The notes beneath the pieces are model-generated. The model was not told the origin of the DNA and made no database searches. It saw only the letters and a list, made by a program, of their open reading frames with translations. This document shows positions 55,288 to 64,000 of a stretch of 64,000 nt of DNA, piece after piece (positions within the stretch are counted from its first letter, which is position 1; every line of letters begins with the position of its first letter). The position numbers and the translations under genes were made by a program. Origin of the DNA: an uncultured Gemmataceae bacterium (GTDB taxonomy: Bacteria; Planctomycetota; Planctomycetia; Gemmatales; Gemmataceae); NCBI GenBank assembly GCA_937923405.1, contig CALDUY010000012.1, forward strand, positions 61,694 through 125,693, given 5' to 3'.

Positions 55288-57762
55288 GTGATATTGGCGA
55301 CCTTGGAACTCGGTAGCCACTGGCTGCAACGCCTGGGATTGGTGCCCGCGCCCGAAGGCACAGTGCTACAGTCGGCGGAACTTGGGCTGCGTGGCGGCAT
55401 TCCCTGGTGGGTCGCCGTTGTCGCCCTGTTCGTCGCCGGCACCTGGGCCATCTATCTGTATTTCCACGAACACGCCAAGCTCAGCATCGCGGTACGGGTG
55501 CTGTTGGCCCTGTTGCGAACGACTGTGTTCGCCTTGCTGCTGGCCCTGTTGCTGCGTCCGGTGTTGCTCGCCGAGTTCGCCGGGGAGCGGCCCCGTCCAG
55601 TCGTGCTGCTGCTTGATTCCAGCCAGAGCATGGGGCAGATCGATCGTCGCGTCACCGAAGCGGACAAGCAGCGTGTCGCCTTGGTGCGGGGTATCGAATC
55701 TTACAACGACATTCCCGATCTGAAAAAAGTTGATCTGGTTCGCGCTGCCTTGACTAATCCGCAACTGGGGCTGCTCCAACGACTGCGGCAACGTGGCCCG
55801 CTGCAACCGTTTAGTTTCGATCGCCGCTTGCAGAGCCTGATCGACTCCGACGACCTGGCCGAGCAGCTTCAGACCGAAGGCCCCCAGACCGCGTTGGCCG
55901 ATTCGCTGCATGAACTGCTGATGCGCTCGTCGAGCCTGTTGCCCGCCGCCGTCGTACTAGTGACCGATGGCCGTGACAATGCCTCGTCACGCACCCTGGA
56001 GGAGGCTGCCGCTGCCTGTCGCGAGCGCGGCGTGCCGCTGCACATCTGGGGGGTCGGCTCCACCGAGGCGGGCATTCTGCAACTGAAGGAGGTCAAGTCG
56101 CCGCCGGCCATCTTCATCGACGCCAAACCCGACGCCGTCGATGATCTCGTCGAGATTCCCCTGCGCTATCGAGCGCGCGGCTTCAAGGGCGGCACGCTGG
56201 CGGTGACAGCCAAGCTCGGCGAACAAACAGTAATCCAGAGAATTCCTCTCCGCGATGGCGAGAATCTGAGTCATACTTTGCGCTTTCGACCGAATAAGGG
56301 CAAAGAGGGCGAACGGCCTCTCACCGTGCGCCTCGAACTAGACGGTAACCCCGACGTGGCCGACGAGGTCACACGATTGGTGCAGGTGCGATCCAGTCGG
56401 GTCAAGGTGCTGTACGTCGAGAACGTCCCTCGCCGAGAGTATCGTTTCATCCAGCCGGTGCTGGATCGCGATCGTCGAGTGCTGTCGCGGATCTGGCTGG
56501 TCGAGAGTGATCCGTCCCTGGCCGAGTCGCCGCCTGATCCAGAATCTGGCGCACGCTTCCTGGACCGTTTTCCGGAGAACTTCCCCGACCCGGACCGGCG
56601 TGATCCGGATCGTCGGCCCTACGATCTGTTGATCCTCGGCGACGTACCGTACAAGGCGCTGGGGGCCGACGCCGCCAGGGCCATTCGCCAGTTTGTCAAG
56701 GAGGGCGGCGGGTTAGTGATGCTGGCGGGGCCGGCTCATGCCCCGGCGGAGTTCGTCTCCACGCCATTGGCCGACGTGTTGCCCGTCGAGTTGACTCGCC
56801 AGGAATTTACCCCCGACGACATGGCCCGGGCTACCCCCTTTCGACCGCGCCTCACCTACGAGGGGGAGCAGAACCCGATGTTGGCTCTGGATGATCAACA
56901 AGCGGCGAATCTGAAGCTGTGGAAGGAGGATCTTTGGACGTATAATCCCGGCTTCTGGTGGCATTATCCCGTGGTCGATCTGCGCCCTGGGGCACAGGCT
57001 CTGGTGGTGCATCCGGACAAGCAGATCGGCAGCAAACCCGATCTCAAACCGATGCCGATTGTCGCCACGCACTACTACGGCAAAGGCGAGGTGCTGTTTC
57101 TGGGCAGCGACGAGACCTGGCGCTGGCGTGACGGAACTGGCGACCGCCTCACGGCTCGTTTGTGGGGGCAGATCGTTGCTCGACTTGGACTGCCGCATCT
57201 GCTGGGCAACGCACGACGTTCCCAACTCGATCTGGAACGCGGCGTCGCGATCTACGGACAACCCGGATCGGTCAAGGCGCGTATTCTCGACTCTAAGTAT
57301 GAACCGGTGGTCCGACCGACGATCCAGGCGAAGTTGGTCTGCCTCGATGCCCGTGACGATGGGCCGCGTGTGCAAGACGTCGTTTTGCGTCGGGTGGCCG
57401 GACAGCCGGGCGAATATCGCGGTTCGCTGCCCAACGATCGACCCGGTCGGCACGAGTTGCGGCTGTTGGCCCAAGACGGCCTGGAGGCGGCGACGTTACC
57501 GTTTACCGTCGAGTTGCCCCCCCGACATGAACTGGAGGAAACGGGGCTGGCCGAGGAGGCCCTGCGTGCCCTGGCGAGCGGCAGCGGCGGAGCATTCTAC
57601 CGTGAGGAACAGTTGGCCCAGCTGCCCGAGACGATCACGCCGCGCTCACTGGCCTTCACTCAGCGCCAGGAAGTTTTACTGTGGAATCCATTAGCCCTAG
57701 TGGTCCTCCTGACTTTGCTCACCGCCGAATGGCTGCTACGGAAGTTCTCCAACCTGAGTTAA
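55288..57762 (+). CDS. Large membrane VWA / GATase-1-like protein
   Basis: 824 residues from a GTG with GAGAGGA upstream. Two N-terminal helices (WVAVVALFVAGTWAIYLYFH; VLLALLRTTVFALLLALLLR), a VWA domain (VVLLLDSSQSMGQ, then VLVTDGRDNAS), a beta-sandwich, a class-I amidotransferase-like domain (LLILGDVPYKALGADAARAI, FVKEGGGLVMLAG) and a last membrane helix (NPLALVVLLTLLTAEWLL). It is a longer paralogue of the preceding protein and likely forms one complex with it. The next gene starts within its stop codon (TAATG). Confidence 0.92.
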   Translation: MILATLELGSHWLQRLGLVPAPEGTVLQSAELGLRGGIPWWVAVVALFVAGTWAIYLYFHEHAKLSIAVRVLLALLRTTVFALLLALLLRPVLLAEFAGERPRPVVLLLDSSQSMGQIDRRVTEADKQRVALVRGIESYNDIPDLKKVDLVRAALTNPQLGLLQRLRQRGPLQPFSFDRRLQSLIDSDDLAEQLQTEGPQTALADSLHELLMRSSSLLPAAVVLVTDGRDNASSRTLEEAAAACRERGVPLHIWGVGSTEAGILQLKEVKSPPAIFIDAKPDAVDDLVEIPLRYRARGFKGGTLAVTAKLGEQTVIQRIPLRDGENLSHTLRFRPNKGKEGERPLTVRLELDGNPDVADEVTRLVQVRSSRVKVLYVENVPRREYRFIQPVLDRDRRVLSRIWLVESDPSLAESPPDPESGARFLDRFPENFPDPDRRDPDRRPYDLLILGDVPYKALGADAARAIRQFVKEGGGLVMLAGPAHAPAEFVSTPLADVLPVELTRQEFTPDDMARATPFRPRLTYEGEQNPMLALDDQQAANLKLWKEDLWTYNPGFWWHYPVVDLRPGAQALVVHPDKQIGSKPDLKPMPIVATHYYGKGEVLFLGSDETWRWRDGTGDRLTARLWGQIVARLGLPHLLGNARRSQLDLERGVAIYGQPGSVKARILDSKYEPVVRPTIQAKLVCLDARDDGPRVQDVVLRRVAGQPGEYRGSLPNDRPGRHELRLLAQDGLEAATLPFTVELPPRHELEETGLAEEALRALASGSGGAFYREEQLAQLPETITPRSLAFTQRQEVLLWNPLALVVLLTLLTAEWLLRKFSNLS

Positions 57763-59588
57763 TGCCAACCGTGTCACCGACGATTCCCCGACTGCTGGAC
57801 CGACTGCGACGCCGCGAACGCTGGCTGGCGATGAGCTGGGCGGCTTCGCGATTCTTCACGGGGTTCGCCGGCCTGTTTCTCCTGGGCTGCGCCCTGGATT
57901 GGTGGATCGATCGTCGCCAGGACACCCCTCAAGGATTGCGGCTGGCGCTCTTCTGGGGACAGATTGGGTTGTGGCTGTTGCTGCCGCTCTACTGGGCGCT
58001 GCGGTATCTGCGCTGGCCCAGCGACGACGAGGTGGCTCTGGACCTCGAACGAGCTGTGCCAAGTTTGGGACATCGGTTGATCTCGGCAGTGCAGTTGAAC
58101 CGACCCGGTGCCAAGATCGCCGGTATGTCGCCCGACTTGATTGCCGCCGTTACTGCCCAGGCCCAGCAGCAGGCCGCTACCGTGGACTTGACTCAAGTGA
58201 GCGACGGTCGCCGTTATCGTTGGGCCGGGCTACTCGGCGCTGGTGTGCTGACCTGCCTGGTCGGGTTGTATGCCGCCATGCCACAGACTAGTTCGGTTCT
58301 GCTGCGGCGGTGGCTCGGAGCCGAGGTGCCGATTCCGCGTGACGTGCAACTGACTACGCTCGGTCCGCAGGTCTGGCCGGCTCATGAGGAAAACCTGCTC
58401 CGCCTGCGAGCCGAGGGACACTCACGCCAAACCGACATCGGCGAGCTGCTCGTCCTTCCCGACGAGGGGGACCCGTTCCGCGTGGAGTTGCACCACGAGG
58501 AAGGCAATTTCTGGGCCGCCAAACTGCCGCCGATGGACACCCCGTTCCGCTATCTAGCCTGGCTACGCGATGGGCGGCTGCACACGCCGGGACGGGTGAG
58601 TTATTCGCCCCGTCCGGTGGTGCAGTCGGTTCAAGCGACGGTGTTGCTGCCCATGTCGCTACTGGGGCAGACGGCCTCCGGCCAGCCTTACGAAGAAGCC
58701 CAGCGTGGCGGTGACATCGACTACCGACTCCCCGGTTCGTCGGCCCGAATCACCATCCAAACACAGGTGCCGATCGTCTTCGGCGAACTGCGTATCGACG
58801 GCAGCCGCCTTCGTTCGGTGCCGTTGACGCTAGCTCCTGATGGGTTGACCGGCACAGCGACCGTGCCCCTGTTGCCCGACGATCGGCTCTACGAAGTCCG
58901 TGTGCGCGATCGCTTCAATTTCGAGAATAACGATCCGCCAAGACGTGTAATTCGCCGCTTGCCTTTGGAGCCGCCCGAGGTGGTGTTACTCCCCGAGACG
59001 TTCTATCGCGAGGGGGACGAGGGATCACCCGAGGATCGCGAGGTGGAAGGGATTCCGATTCTGCTAGGCGAACGGTTTGCGTTAGCCTATGCGGCCCGAG
59101 CACGCTATGGGCTGTCGCACGTTCAGCTACGCTTCCGAGTGATTCCTCGTTCGGCCAAGCTCGATGCCGAGTCGGGCGGCGAGATCGACCGCGATGCCTT
59201 CTTGCGTCTGCCGTTGGGACCTCCTCGCAACGCCAAGTCGCCGCCCTCGGCCAAGTTGCGCGAGGAGTTTTCGACTCGTCCCGTCGAAGGCGACGCTCTG
59301 CCGGACACCGAGGGTGGCGGACGCTACGACTTTCTCACTACAGGTATTTCCGACGGCAAAGGCGGACGCATCGACCTGAAAGAGGGCGATCGGGTGCAGT
59401 TTTACGTCGAAGCCTTCAGCAAAGCCGACCCCGACGGCGTGTCCGGACGCTCGGAAGTCCGCGAAAAGGAGGTGGTCGATCTGAAAACCTATCTCGCCTG
59501 GTTGCAGCGTAAGGAAGATCTGAAAGAACGCACGCGCCTGTTGGAAGAGCAGCAACGGGCTGCTCGACCAGGAAACCTGGAACCATGA
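57762..59588 (+). CDS. Membrane protein of the MoxR/VWA operon, unknown function
   Basis: 608 residues from ATG 57762 (TAATG overlap). Two close helices (about 26-46 and 61-80) with DRLRRRERWL before them, a third at about 158-178 (WAGLLGAGVLTCLVGLYAAM), then a long periplasmic part of beta-sandwich character (LTTLGPQVWPAHEENLLRLR, VSYSPRPVVQSVQATVLLPM, YEVRVRDRFNFENNDPPRRV) and a charged helical end (YLAWLQRKEDLKERTRLLEE). It recalls the N-terminal half of DUF4175/TIGR02302 proteins, whose Gln-rich half would be the next gene. Function unknown; location in the complex inferred from operon order. Confidence 0.85.
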   Translation: MPTVSPTIPRLLDRLRRRERWLAMSWAASRFFTGFAGLFLLGCALDWWIDRRQDTPQGLRLALFWGQIGLWLLLPLYWALRYLRWPSDDEVALDLERAVPSLGHRLISAVQLNRPGAKIAGMSPDLIAAVTAQAQQQAATVDLTQVSDGRRYRWAGLLGAGVLTCLVGLYAAMPQTSSVLLRRWLGAEVPIPRDVQLTTLGPQVWPAHEENLLRLRAEGHSRQTDIGELLVLPDEGDPFRVELHHEEGNFWAAKLPPMDTPFRYLAWLRDGRLHTPGRVSYSPRPVVQSVQATVLLPMSLLGQTASGQPYEEAQRGGDIDYRLPGSSARITIQTQVPIVFGELRIDGSRLRSVPLTLAPDGLTGTATVPLLPDDRLYEVRVRDRFNFENNDPPRRVIRRLPLEPPEVVLLPETFYREGDEGSPEDREVEGIPILLGERFALAYAARARYGLSHVQLRFRVIPRSAKLDAESGGEIDRDAFLRLPLGPPRNAKSPPSAKLREEFSTRPVEGDALPDTEGGGRYDFLTTGISDGKGGRIDLKEGDRVQFYVEAFSKADPDGVSGRSEVREKEVVDLKTYLAWLQRKEDLKERTRLLEEQQRAARPGNLEP

Positions 59589-59676
59589 ACGAAACCTCCG
59601 CCTCTGCTGGGGGTTAGTAACTGGTTGATAGCCTGACTCGTACTTCGGCTCGAAGACCTCTTAGGGAGGGTGAGGA

Positions 59677-62600
59677 ATGACGCATCTGCGGTTGGTGTCC
59701 CTGGCGGCAGTTCTTGGCCTGGCCGTGGCCCTGTTCGCGGCTCCCTCGGGGGAAGGAGCCGAGCCGATGCTCGGCGATCTCGCCGAGCAGCAGGAGCGGC
59801 AGAAGCAGATTCAGCAGGAGACGGAAAAACTTCTCCGCCGCATCGAAACCATGATCCGGGTGTTGGAGTACAATCGGCTCGGCGAGTCGGCTCAGAAGGC
59901 GATGCTCGACGAAGTGTCCAAAACGCTGGCCGGCATCAGCCGCGAACAGATGGCGGCACTACTAGCCGCGTTGGAGAAGGCCGGTGCCTCTCGTGGCGAG
60001 GCGCGTGTCGGCGAGATGAAGAAGGCCAACGAGTATCACGAGCGCGTCGTGCTGGAACTCAAGGGGTTGCTGGCCAAGTTCGACGCGGTCCGCAGTTTGG
60101 AACAGGCGGCGGAACGCTTCGAGAAGCTTGGTCGCGATCAGGCCGAGCAAGCCCTGTCGGCGAACCAACTCGTCGCCGATGCCGAGGCCACCCCGCCCAC
60201 CGACCGACGCCGTGATCCCATTCCCGGGCGCGTCCAGCGGGCCGCCTCCGAGCAGACCTTCCTGACTAAGGATTTTGCCAACTTGGTCATTCAGGTGATC
60301 GACCTGCGCTCGCAGTTGCCTGAAGAGCAGAAGAGCCGGGCTACTGCTCTGGTCGAACGAGTCAAGTCGCGCAAAGTGGCCGAGACCTCGCACAAGGTGA
60401 TCGAGGTCTATCGCAGCTCACCGTACTACTTCGGACGCGAAAAAGCGTTGGCCAAGGCTGCTCCGTCGCAGTGGCACCTCTCGGAACAGATGCTCGGCCT
60501 GGCCCGAGAACTGCGGTCTCCGCCAGAACGACTCACTACCCTCCGCGAGAGCAAGCGTCGGCTGGACAAAGCCATCGAGGAACAGCTGAACCTCAAGAGT
60601 GATACCCTATCGCCGCCCAAACTCGAAGGCGGTGATCTGAATCAGGAAGCCAAGGCCGACCCCGCGCGGCAAGAAGGGGAAGCCGAGCGACCCGTTCGAC
60701 GTGGCCTGTTCGGCTTCGATCGCCGCATCCGTGATGAGTTCCAGGTGGTTCAGACTCCTGCTCAGGTCCACGCCAAACAGATGGGCGATCGTCAAGGTTG
60801 GGTCGAGTTCGACACACGCTGGGTGCAGGCCCTGTTGGCTCCTCATTTTGCCCAACTTGCCGACAAACTCGAACCCGTCGAGCAGCTGTTGTTCGACTCG
60901 CAGTATGGTTTGCGGCGTCAGCACAAACCGGACGAGATTCTCCCAGCTCAAGAGGAAGCCCTCGCTGGACTGCGTGAGGTACTGCGTGAGGTTGAAATCC
61001 TACTTGTCGAGGAGGAAAAGGCTCGCACTGACCCGGTGGCCAACTTGAAGGATGCCCTGACTCGGGTCGAACAGCTGATTCGCGAACAACAGGATCTCCG
61101 TGACGACACTCAGAAGGCAACCGACCGCCGCGACAACGACAAGCTCCAGGCCAACGCAGCCGAGCAAAACGACCTGGCCCGACAGACCGAGAACGTCCGG
61201 CGCGACGCCCAAGCGGCCAACCGTGAAACGCTGCGTGCCCTCGATCAGGCCCAGCGGGAGATGAAGCAGGCCGAAAAGGCGCTTCAGGCTCGTGACGGCA
61301 AGGAAAGCACCGCCAAGCAAAACGAAGCGTTGGCCCAGCTCGAACAGGCTCGCCAGCAACTCCAAGAGCAACTGCGTCAAGCCGAGCAACGTCGTGAGGA
61401 TCTCGCCAAACTGGAAGAAGCCCGGGAGAAGCTTGCCGAACTGATTCAGCAGGAAAAAGCCATTGCCGACAAGGCCGAGGCGTTGGCCCAGCGCCCCAAA
61501 CAGGAAGAATCGGCCAAGCTGGCCCAGAAGCAGAACGAGGTCACTCCGCCGACTAAAGATCTCAGCCAGTCGCTCAAACAGGCTTCTCCCGAGGCTTCCA
61601 AGCAGCTGGAAGCCAGTGCCAAGTCGATGGAGTCGGCCCGCGAGAAGTTGGAGAAGACCCAACCCAAGCAGGGCGAGAAGATGGCCCGAGACGCTCTAGA
61701 GAAACTGAACCAGGCGAACAAGGCCTTGGAGAAGGAACTCGATCAAAAGCGGGCTGAGGAGGCGGCCGCTCAAGCACGGATGCAGCCTAATCGACTCGAT
61801 CCGCGTGAAGCCAGCGAGCAGATCGCTAAGGCGATGGAGCAGGCGGAGTTGGCCCGCCGCGCTGCCGAGATGGCCGAACGTCCGCTCACCGAGGCGGACC
61901 TGGCGCGGCTGCAACAACAGATCGCCGAACAATCGCCCAGAGCCAAGGCGGAGCAGGCGAAACGACCCGCCAACGAAGCCGCCGAGGCTCTGAAAAAAGG
62001 CGATTTCAGCAAGGCAATGCAACAGCAGAAAGATGCCCTGGCCAAACTCCGCGAGGCGGCCCAGCAGCAACAAGGAGAAAAGAGCAGGCAAAAGGGCGAA
62101 AAAGGCCAGCAAGGTGAGAAAGGGCAACCAGGTGAGAAAGGGCAGAAGGGACAACAAGGGCGGCAGGGCGAGATGAGTGCCGCCGAGTTGGCTCGTCGTC
62201 AGCAAGAGTTGATGGACGCCACCTCCCAACTAGCCCGTTCGCAGGCAGCCACCGAAGCCGCCCTCGCCGCCTTGGGACAGGCTCAGGCCGCCTCTCCCAA
62301 GGCGATCCAGAAGCAGCTCGATCAGGCTAATCAGCAGCTAGCTAAAGCATCGCAGTCGCTCCAGAAAGGCGAGGCAGGCAAGGCAGGTCAGGCTCAGGGC
62401 CGCGCCGCCGAGGAACTCTCGGAGGCCCTACGCACTCTCAACGATGCGATCGCCAGCGCCCAACAAGCCGGCCAGCAGCCCGGCCAGGGGCAGGAGATGG
62501 GCCAGGGCCAACCGCAGGGCCAAGGGCAACAGCCCGGTCAACAACCGGGCCAACAGCCGGGACAAGGGCAACAACCCGGCCAGGGCCAGCAGCAAGGACG

Positions 62601-62838
62601 TGCCCAGGAGCGTGAGAACCAGGGGCGAGGCGATCGCCTGCCCGATGGCGCGGCCAATCTCGAACGGGCCGCCAAAGGCGATGCCGACGGCAAGGGGAGT
62701 TTCATCAACTTGCCGCCGCGACAACGTGAGATGCTCCGCCAGGCCATGACGGATAAATTGCCTCCGGAATATGCCGCAATGATTCAGCAGTACTTCATCA
62801 ACATCTCGAAGGGCAAGCCCGCCCCGTCGAACAAGTAA
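59677..62838 (+). CDS. Giant secreted coiled-coil protein with collagen-like and Gln/Gly-rich C-terminus
   Basis: 1053 residues. Signal peptide (LVSLAAVLGLAVALFAAPSG), then long heptad-rich helices over most of the protein (for example QEEALAGLREVLREVEILLV; ELARRAAEMAERPLTEADLA). Around residues 800-830 there are Gly-X-Y triplets (GEKGQQGEKGQPGEKGQKG), a short collagen-like stretch, followed by another coil and a Gln-Gly-Pro low-complexity segment (GQQPGQQPGQQPGQGQQPG) near 940-980. It ends with LPPRQREMLRQAMTDKLPPE, a motif shared with DUF4175-type proteins. It is probably an extended periplasmic scaffold for the VWA complex. A strong AGGGAGG site precedes ATG 59677. Confidence 0.88.
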   Translation: MTHLRLVSLAAVLGLAVALFAAPSGEGAEPMLGDLAEQQERQKQIQQETEKLLRRIETMIRVLEYNRLGESAQKAMLDEVSKTLAGISREQMAALLAALEKAGASRGEARVGEMKKANEYHERVVLELKGLLAKFDAVRSLEQAAERFEKLGRDQAEQALSANQLVADAEATPPTDRRRDPIPGRVQRAASEQTFLTKDFANLVIQVIDLRSQLPEEQKSRATALVERVKSRKVAETSHKVIEVYRSSPYYFGREKALAKAAPSQWHLSEQMLGLARELRSPPERLTTLRESKRRLDKAIEEQLNLKSDTLSPPKLEGGDLNQEAKADPARQEGEAERPVRRGLFGFDRRIRDEFQVVQTPAQVHAKQMGDRQGWVEFDTRWVQALLAPHFAQLADKLEPVEQLLFDSQYGLRRQHKPDEILPAQEEALAGLREVLREVEILLVEEEKARTDPVANLKDALTRVEQLIREQQDLRDDTQKATDRRDNDKLQANAAEQNDLARQTENVRRDAQAANRETLRALDQAQREMKQAEKALQARDGKESTAKQNEALAQLEQARQQLQEQLRQAEQRREDLAKLEEAREKLAELIQQEKAIADKAEALAQRPKQEESAKLAQKQNEVTPPTKDLSQSLKQASPEASKQLEASAKSMESAREKLEKTQPKQGEKMARDALEKLNQANKALEKELDQKRAEEAAAQARMQPNRLDPREASEQIAKAMEQAELARRAAEMAERPLTEADLARLQQQIAEQSPRAKAEQAKRPANEAAEALKKGDFSKAMQQQKDALAKLREAAQQQQGEKSRQKGEKGQQGEKGQPGEKGQKGQQGRQGEMSAAELARRQQELMDATSQLARSQAATEAALAALGQAQAASPKAIQKQLDQANQQLAKASQSLQKGEAGKAGQAQGRAAEELSEALRTLNDAIASAQQAGQQPGQGQEMGQGQPQGQGQQPGQQPGQQPGQGQQPGQGQQQGRAQERENQGRGDRLPDGAANLERAAKGDADGKGSFINLPPRQREMLRQAMTDKLPPEYAAMIQQYFINISKGKPAPSNK

Positions 62839-62847
62839 GCACACCAC

Positions 62848-62876
62848 GACCAGCGCCGCCGACCCCGGCGCTGGTC
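62848..62876 (+). terminator. Hairpin between the coiled-coil gene and the last operon gene
   Basis: GACCAGCGCC (62848-62857) pairs perfectly with GGCGCTGGTC (62867-62876), loop 9 nt. No U-tract follows, so it may be an attenuator or an mRNA-stabilising hairpin rather than a full terminator. Confidence 0.55.
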
Positions 62877-62895
62877 TTCGGTCAGGAGGGGAAGC

Positions 62896-63882
62896 ATGCG
62901 GCTGGTCTTGCTCGTGTTGGTCGCTCTCGTCTTGGCAGCTGGGCCAGACAAAAAAGAGGAAGTCAAGATGCCGGACAGCGTTCGCAAGGCTACCGAACGC
63001 GGTCTGGCTTGGTTGGCCAGTAAACAGAATAGCGACGGCTCCTGGAGCGAGGCTCGCTATCCTCACAACACCGCCATCACTTCGTTCGCTCTGCTGGCCT
63101 TTTTGTCCCAGGGCCATCTGCCCAACCAGGGCATCTACGGCAAGCAGATCGCCAACGGCGTGCGCTTCCTGCTCTCCAGCGCTCGGGAGGATGGTTACAT
63201 CATCGGCACACGCGGCGGCAACATGTACAGTCATGGCATGGCCACGCTAGTACTTGCCGAAGTCTACGGCTTGACCAACGACAAGACTATTCGTCCCGTG
63301 CTGAAAAAAGCGATCGATCTAATCGTCGGGGCACAGAATTCGGCGGGTGGTTGGCGCTACACGCCTCAGCCGCGCGATGCCGATGTCTCCGTGACTATCA
63401 TGCAGGTCATGGCCCTACGAGCAGCCAAGAATGCCGGACTCGCTGTTAAAGATTCGACTATGCAGGACGCCATCGAGTACATCAAACGCTGCTACGACGA
63501 ACGCACGGGAGGCTTTTCCTACATGCCAGGCATGCGGCCCGGCTTCGCTCGCACGGCGGCGGGCGTGTGTGTGTTACAACTCACCGGCGAGTACAAGGCC
63601 AGCGAGATTCCCCGCGCTTTGGAGTACCTCAAAGACAATTTCGACGCTCGGGAACATTTCTGGTATGGCCATTATTACGCCTCCCACGCCATGCATCAGG
63701 TTGGCGGCAAAGAGTGGAAGGACTGGTACGCTCGCATGGTTGAGACGTTTCTGTTGATTCAGTCCAGTGATGGCAGTTGGTCGGCCTACGAACGCAACAG
63801 CCCCGGACCGGTGTATCAGACAGCCATCGCGATTATCTCGCTGTCGGTCCCGATGAACTATCTACCTATTTATCAGCGTTGA
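62896..63882 (+). CDS. Secreted prenyltransferase/squalene-oxidase repeat (alpha-toroid) protein
   Basis: 328 residues with a short signal peptide (MRLVLLVLVALVLAAG). Repeats of the alpha/alpha toroid type: ATERGLAWLASKQNSDGSWS, AIDLIVGAQNSAGGWRYTPQ, AIEYIKRCYDERTGGFSYMP, FLLIQSSDGSWSAYERN, each with the QxxxGxW-like end. No DxDD or DxxD catalytic motif of terpene cyclases is visible, so it is more likely a binding or structural protein of the family that accompanies MoxR/VWA operons in planctomycetes. ATG 62896 follows AGGAGGGG. Confidence 0.88.
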   Translation: MRLVLLVLVALVLAAGPDKKEEVKMPDSVRKATERGLAWLASKQNSDGSWSEARYPHNTAITSFALLAFLSQGHLPNQGIYGKQIANGVRFLLSSAREDGYIIGTRGGNMYSHGMATLVLAEVYGLTNDKTIRPVLKKAIDLIVGAQNSAGGWRYTPQPRDADVSVTIMQVMALRAAKNAGLAVKDSTMQDAIEYIKRCYDERTGGFSYMPGMRPGFARTAAGVCVLQLTGEYKASEIPRALEYLKDNFDAREHFWYGHYYASHAMHQVGGKEWKDWYARMVETFLLIQSSDGSWSAYERNSPGPVYQTAIAIISLSVPMNYLPIYQR

Positions 63883-64000
63883 TTCCTCGTTCTGGGCGAG
63901 GCAGCGGATTGGCGGGATCTCTCTTGCATGCGCGGAATACTCCAGACTATACTCGCCCCGCATCGACTGTGACCCGCCCATCGCTGCACACCGGGAAGGA
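63883..64000. other. End of window, no gene seen
   Basis: 118 nt without a supported reading frame. Probably intergenic. Confidence 0.4.

Noticed and set aside
59670..60215. Second long open frame overlapping the start of the coiled-coil gene
   Set aside because: GC-rich codon bias opens an alternative frame full of Arg/Gly; the coiled-coil frame has the signal peptide and ribosome site.
62090..62600. Repetitive DNA resembling a CRISPR or minisatellite
   Set aside because: The periodicity is the coding of Gly-X-Y and Gln-Gly-Pro residues in one long frame; no spacer/repeat structure. No CRISPR array or cas gene was seen anywhere.

Overview
The window looks like chromosomal DNA from a planctomycete, most likely of the Gemmatales/Gemmataceae type. 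Evidence for this: two DUF1559 pilin-like proteins with the [19 protein letters not shown] leader, a Tat-exported DUF1501 protein, Tat-tagged Gfo/Idh oxidoreductase and sugar isomerase, an ECF sigma/FecR pair, a TIGR03067-type lipoprotein, a Cx-P-S-R sulfatase, DUF2924 and PT-HINT debris, and a long MoxR-DUF58-VWA operon. The lineage is an inference; no rRNA is present.

Left part (1-25.9 kb) is ordinary housekeeping and metabolism. It holds two glycosyltransferases, a Gfo/Idh oxidoreductase, a small SAM methyltransferase lipoprotein, and a tightly overlapping minus-strand molybdate-type operon (tandem ModA, ModB, ModC, MoaD-like carrier, MoeB-like E1). Then come a fused fatty-acid beta-oxidation protein, DUF1501, SRPBCC, an enoyl reductase-like MDR protein, a PhoD phosphatase, an alpha/beta hydrolase, Uma2, and glutamate dehydrogenase. 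A sugar ABC importer operon follows, ending in a GH32 fructan hydrolase that is split by a 1-nt shift in a G7 tract, then a TIM-barrel isomerase.

Middle part (26.0-41.2 kb) is an accessory, decaying region. It has a tRNA-Lys, a gutted Ser/Thr kinase, a compact array of partly degenerate tRNAs (Arg, Pro, Asp, a class-I-shaped CAA tRNA, one tRNA-like), an outer-membrane-like protein, and a tRNA-Asn. Directly after tRNA-Asn lie remnants of a recombinase-associated DUF2924 cassette fused to the C-terminus of a polymorphic toxin (beta-solenoid, HINT, GIY-YIG-like nuclease), followed by two small immunity-like genes. Further on are broken glycosyltransferase, phage-like structural, ParB/methyltransferase and type I restriction fragments, surrounding an apparently intact Cys-rich/DUF1559/PepSY cassette.

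Right part (41.4-63.9 kb) is intact again: a thioredoxin-heme-PDZ protein and a GDPD (minus); an ECF sigma factor, FecR-like anti-sigma, DUF1559, lipoprotein, sulfatase and outer-membrane protein (plus); and finally a seven-gene MoxR/DUF58/BatA-like/VWA operon with a giant coiled-coil, collagen-like Gln-rich protein and a prenyltransferase-repeat protein. The least explained features are the MoaD with a Gly-Gly-Leu-Phe tail next to an E1 that has lost its ATP-site residues, the odd tRNA array, and the tRNA-Asn-linked toxin/immunity remnant.
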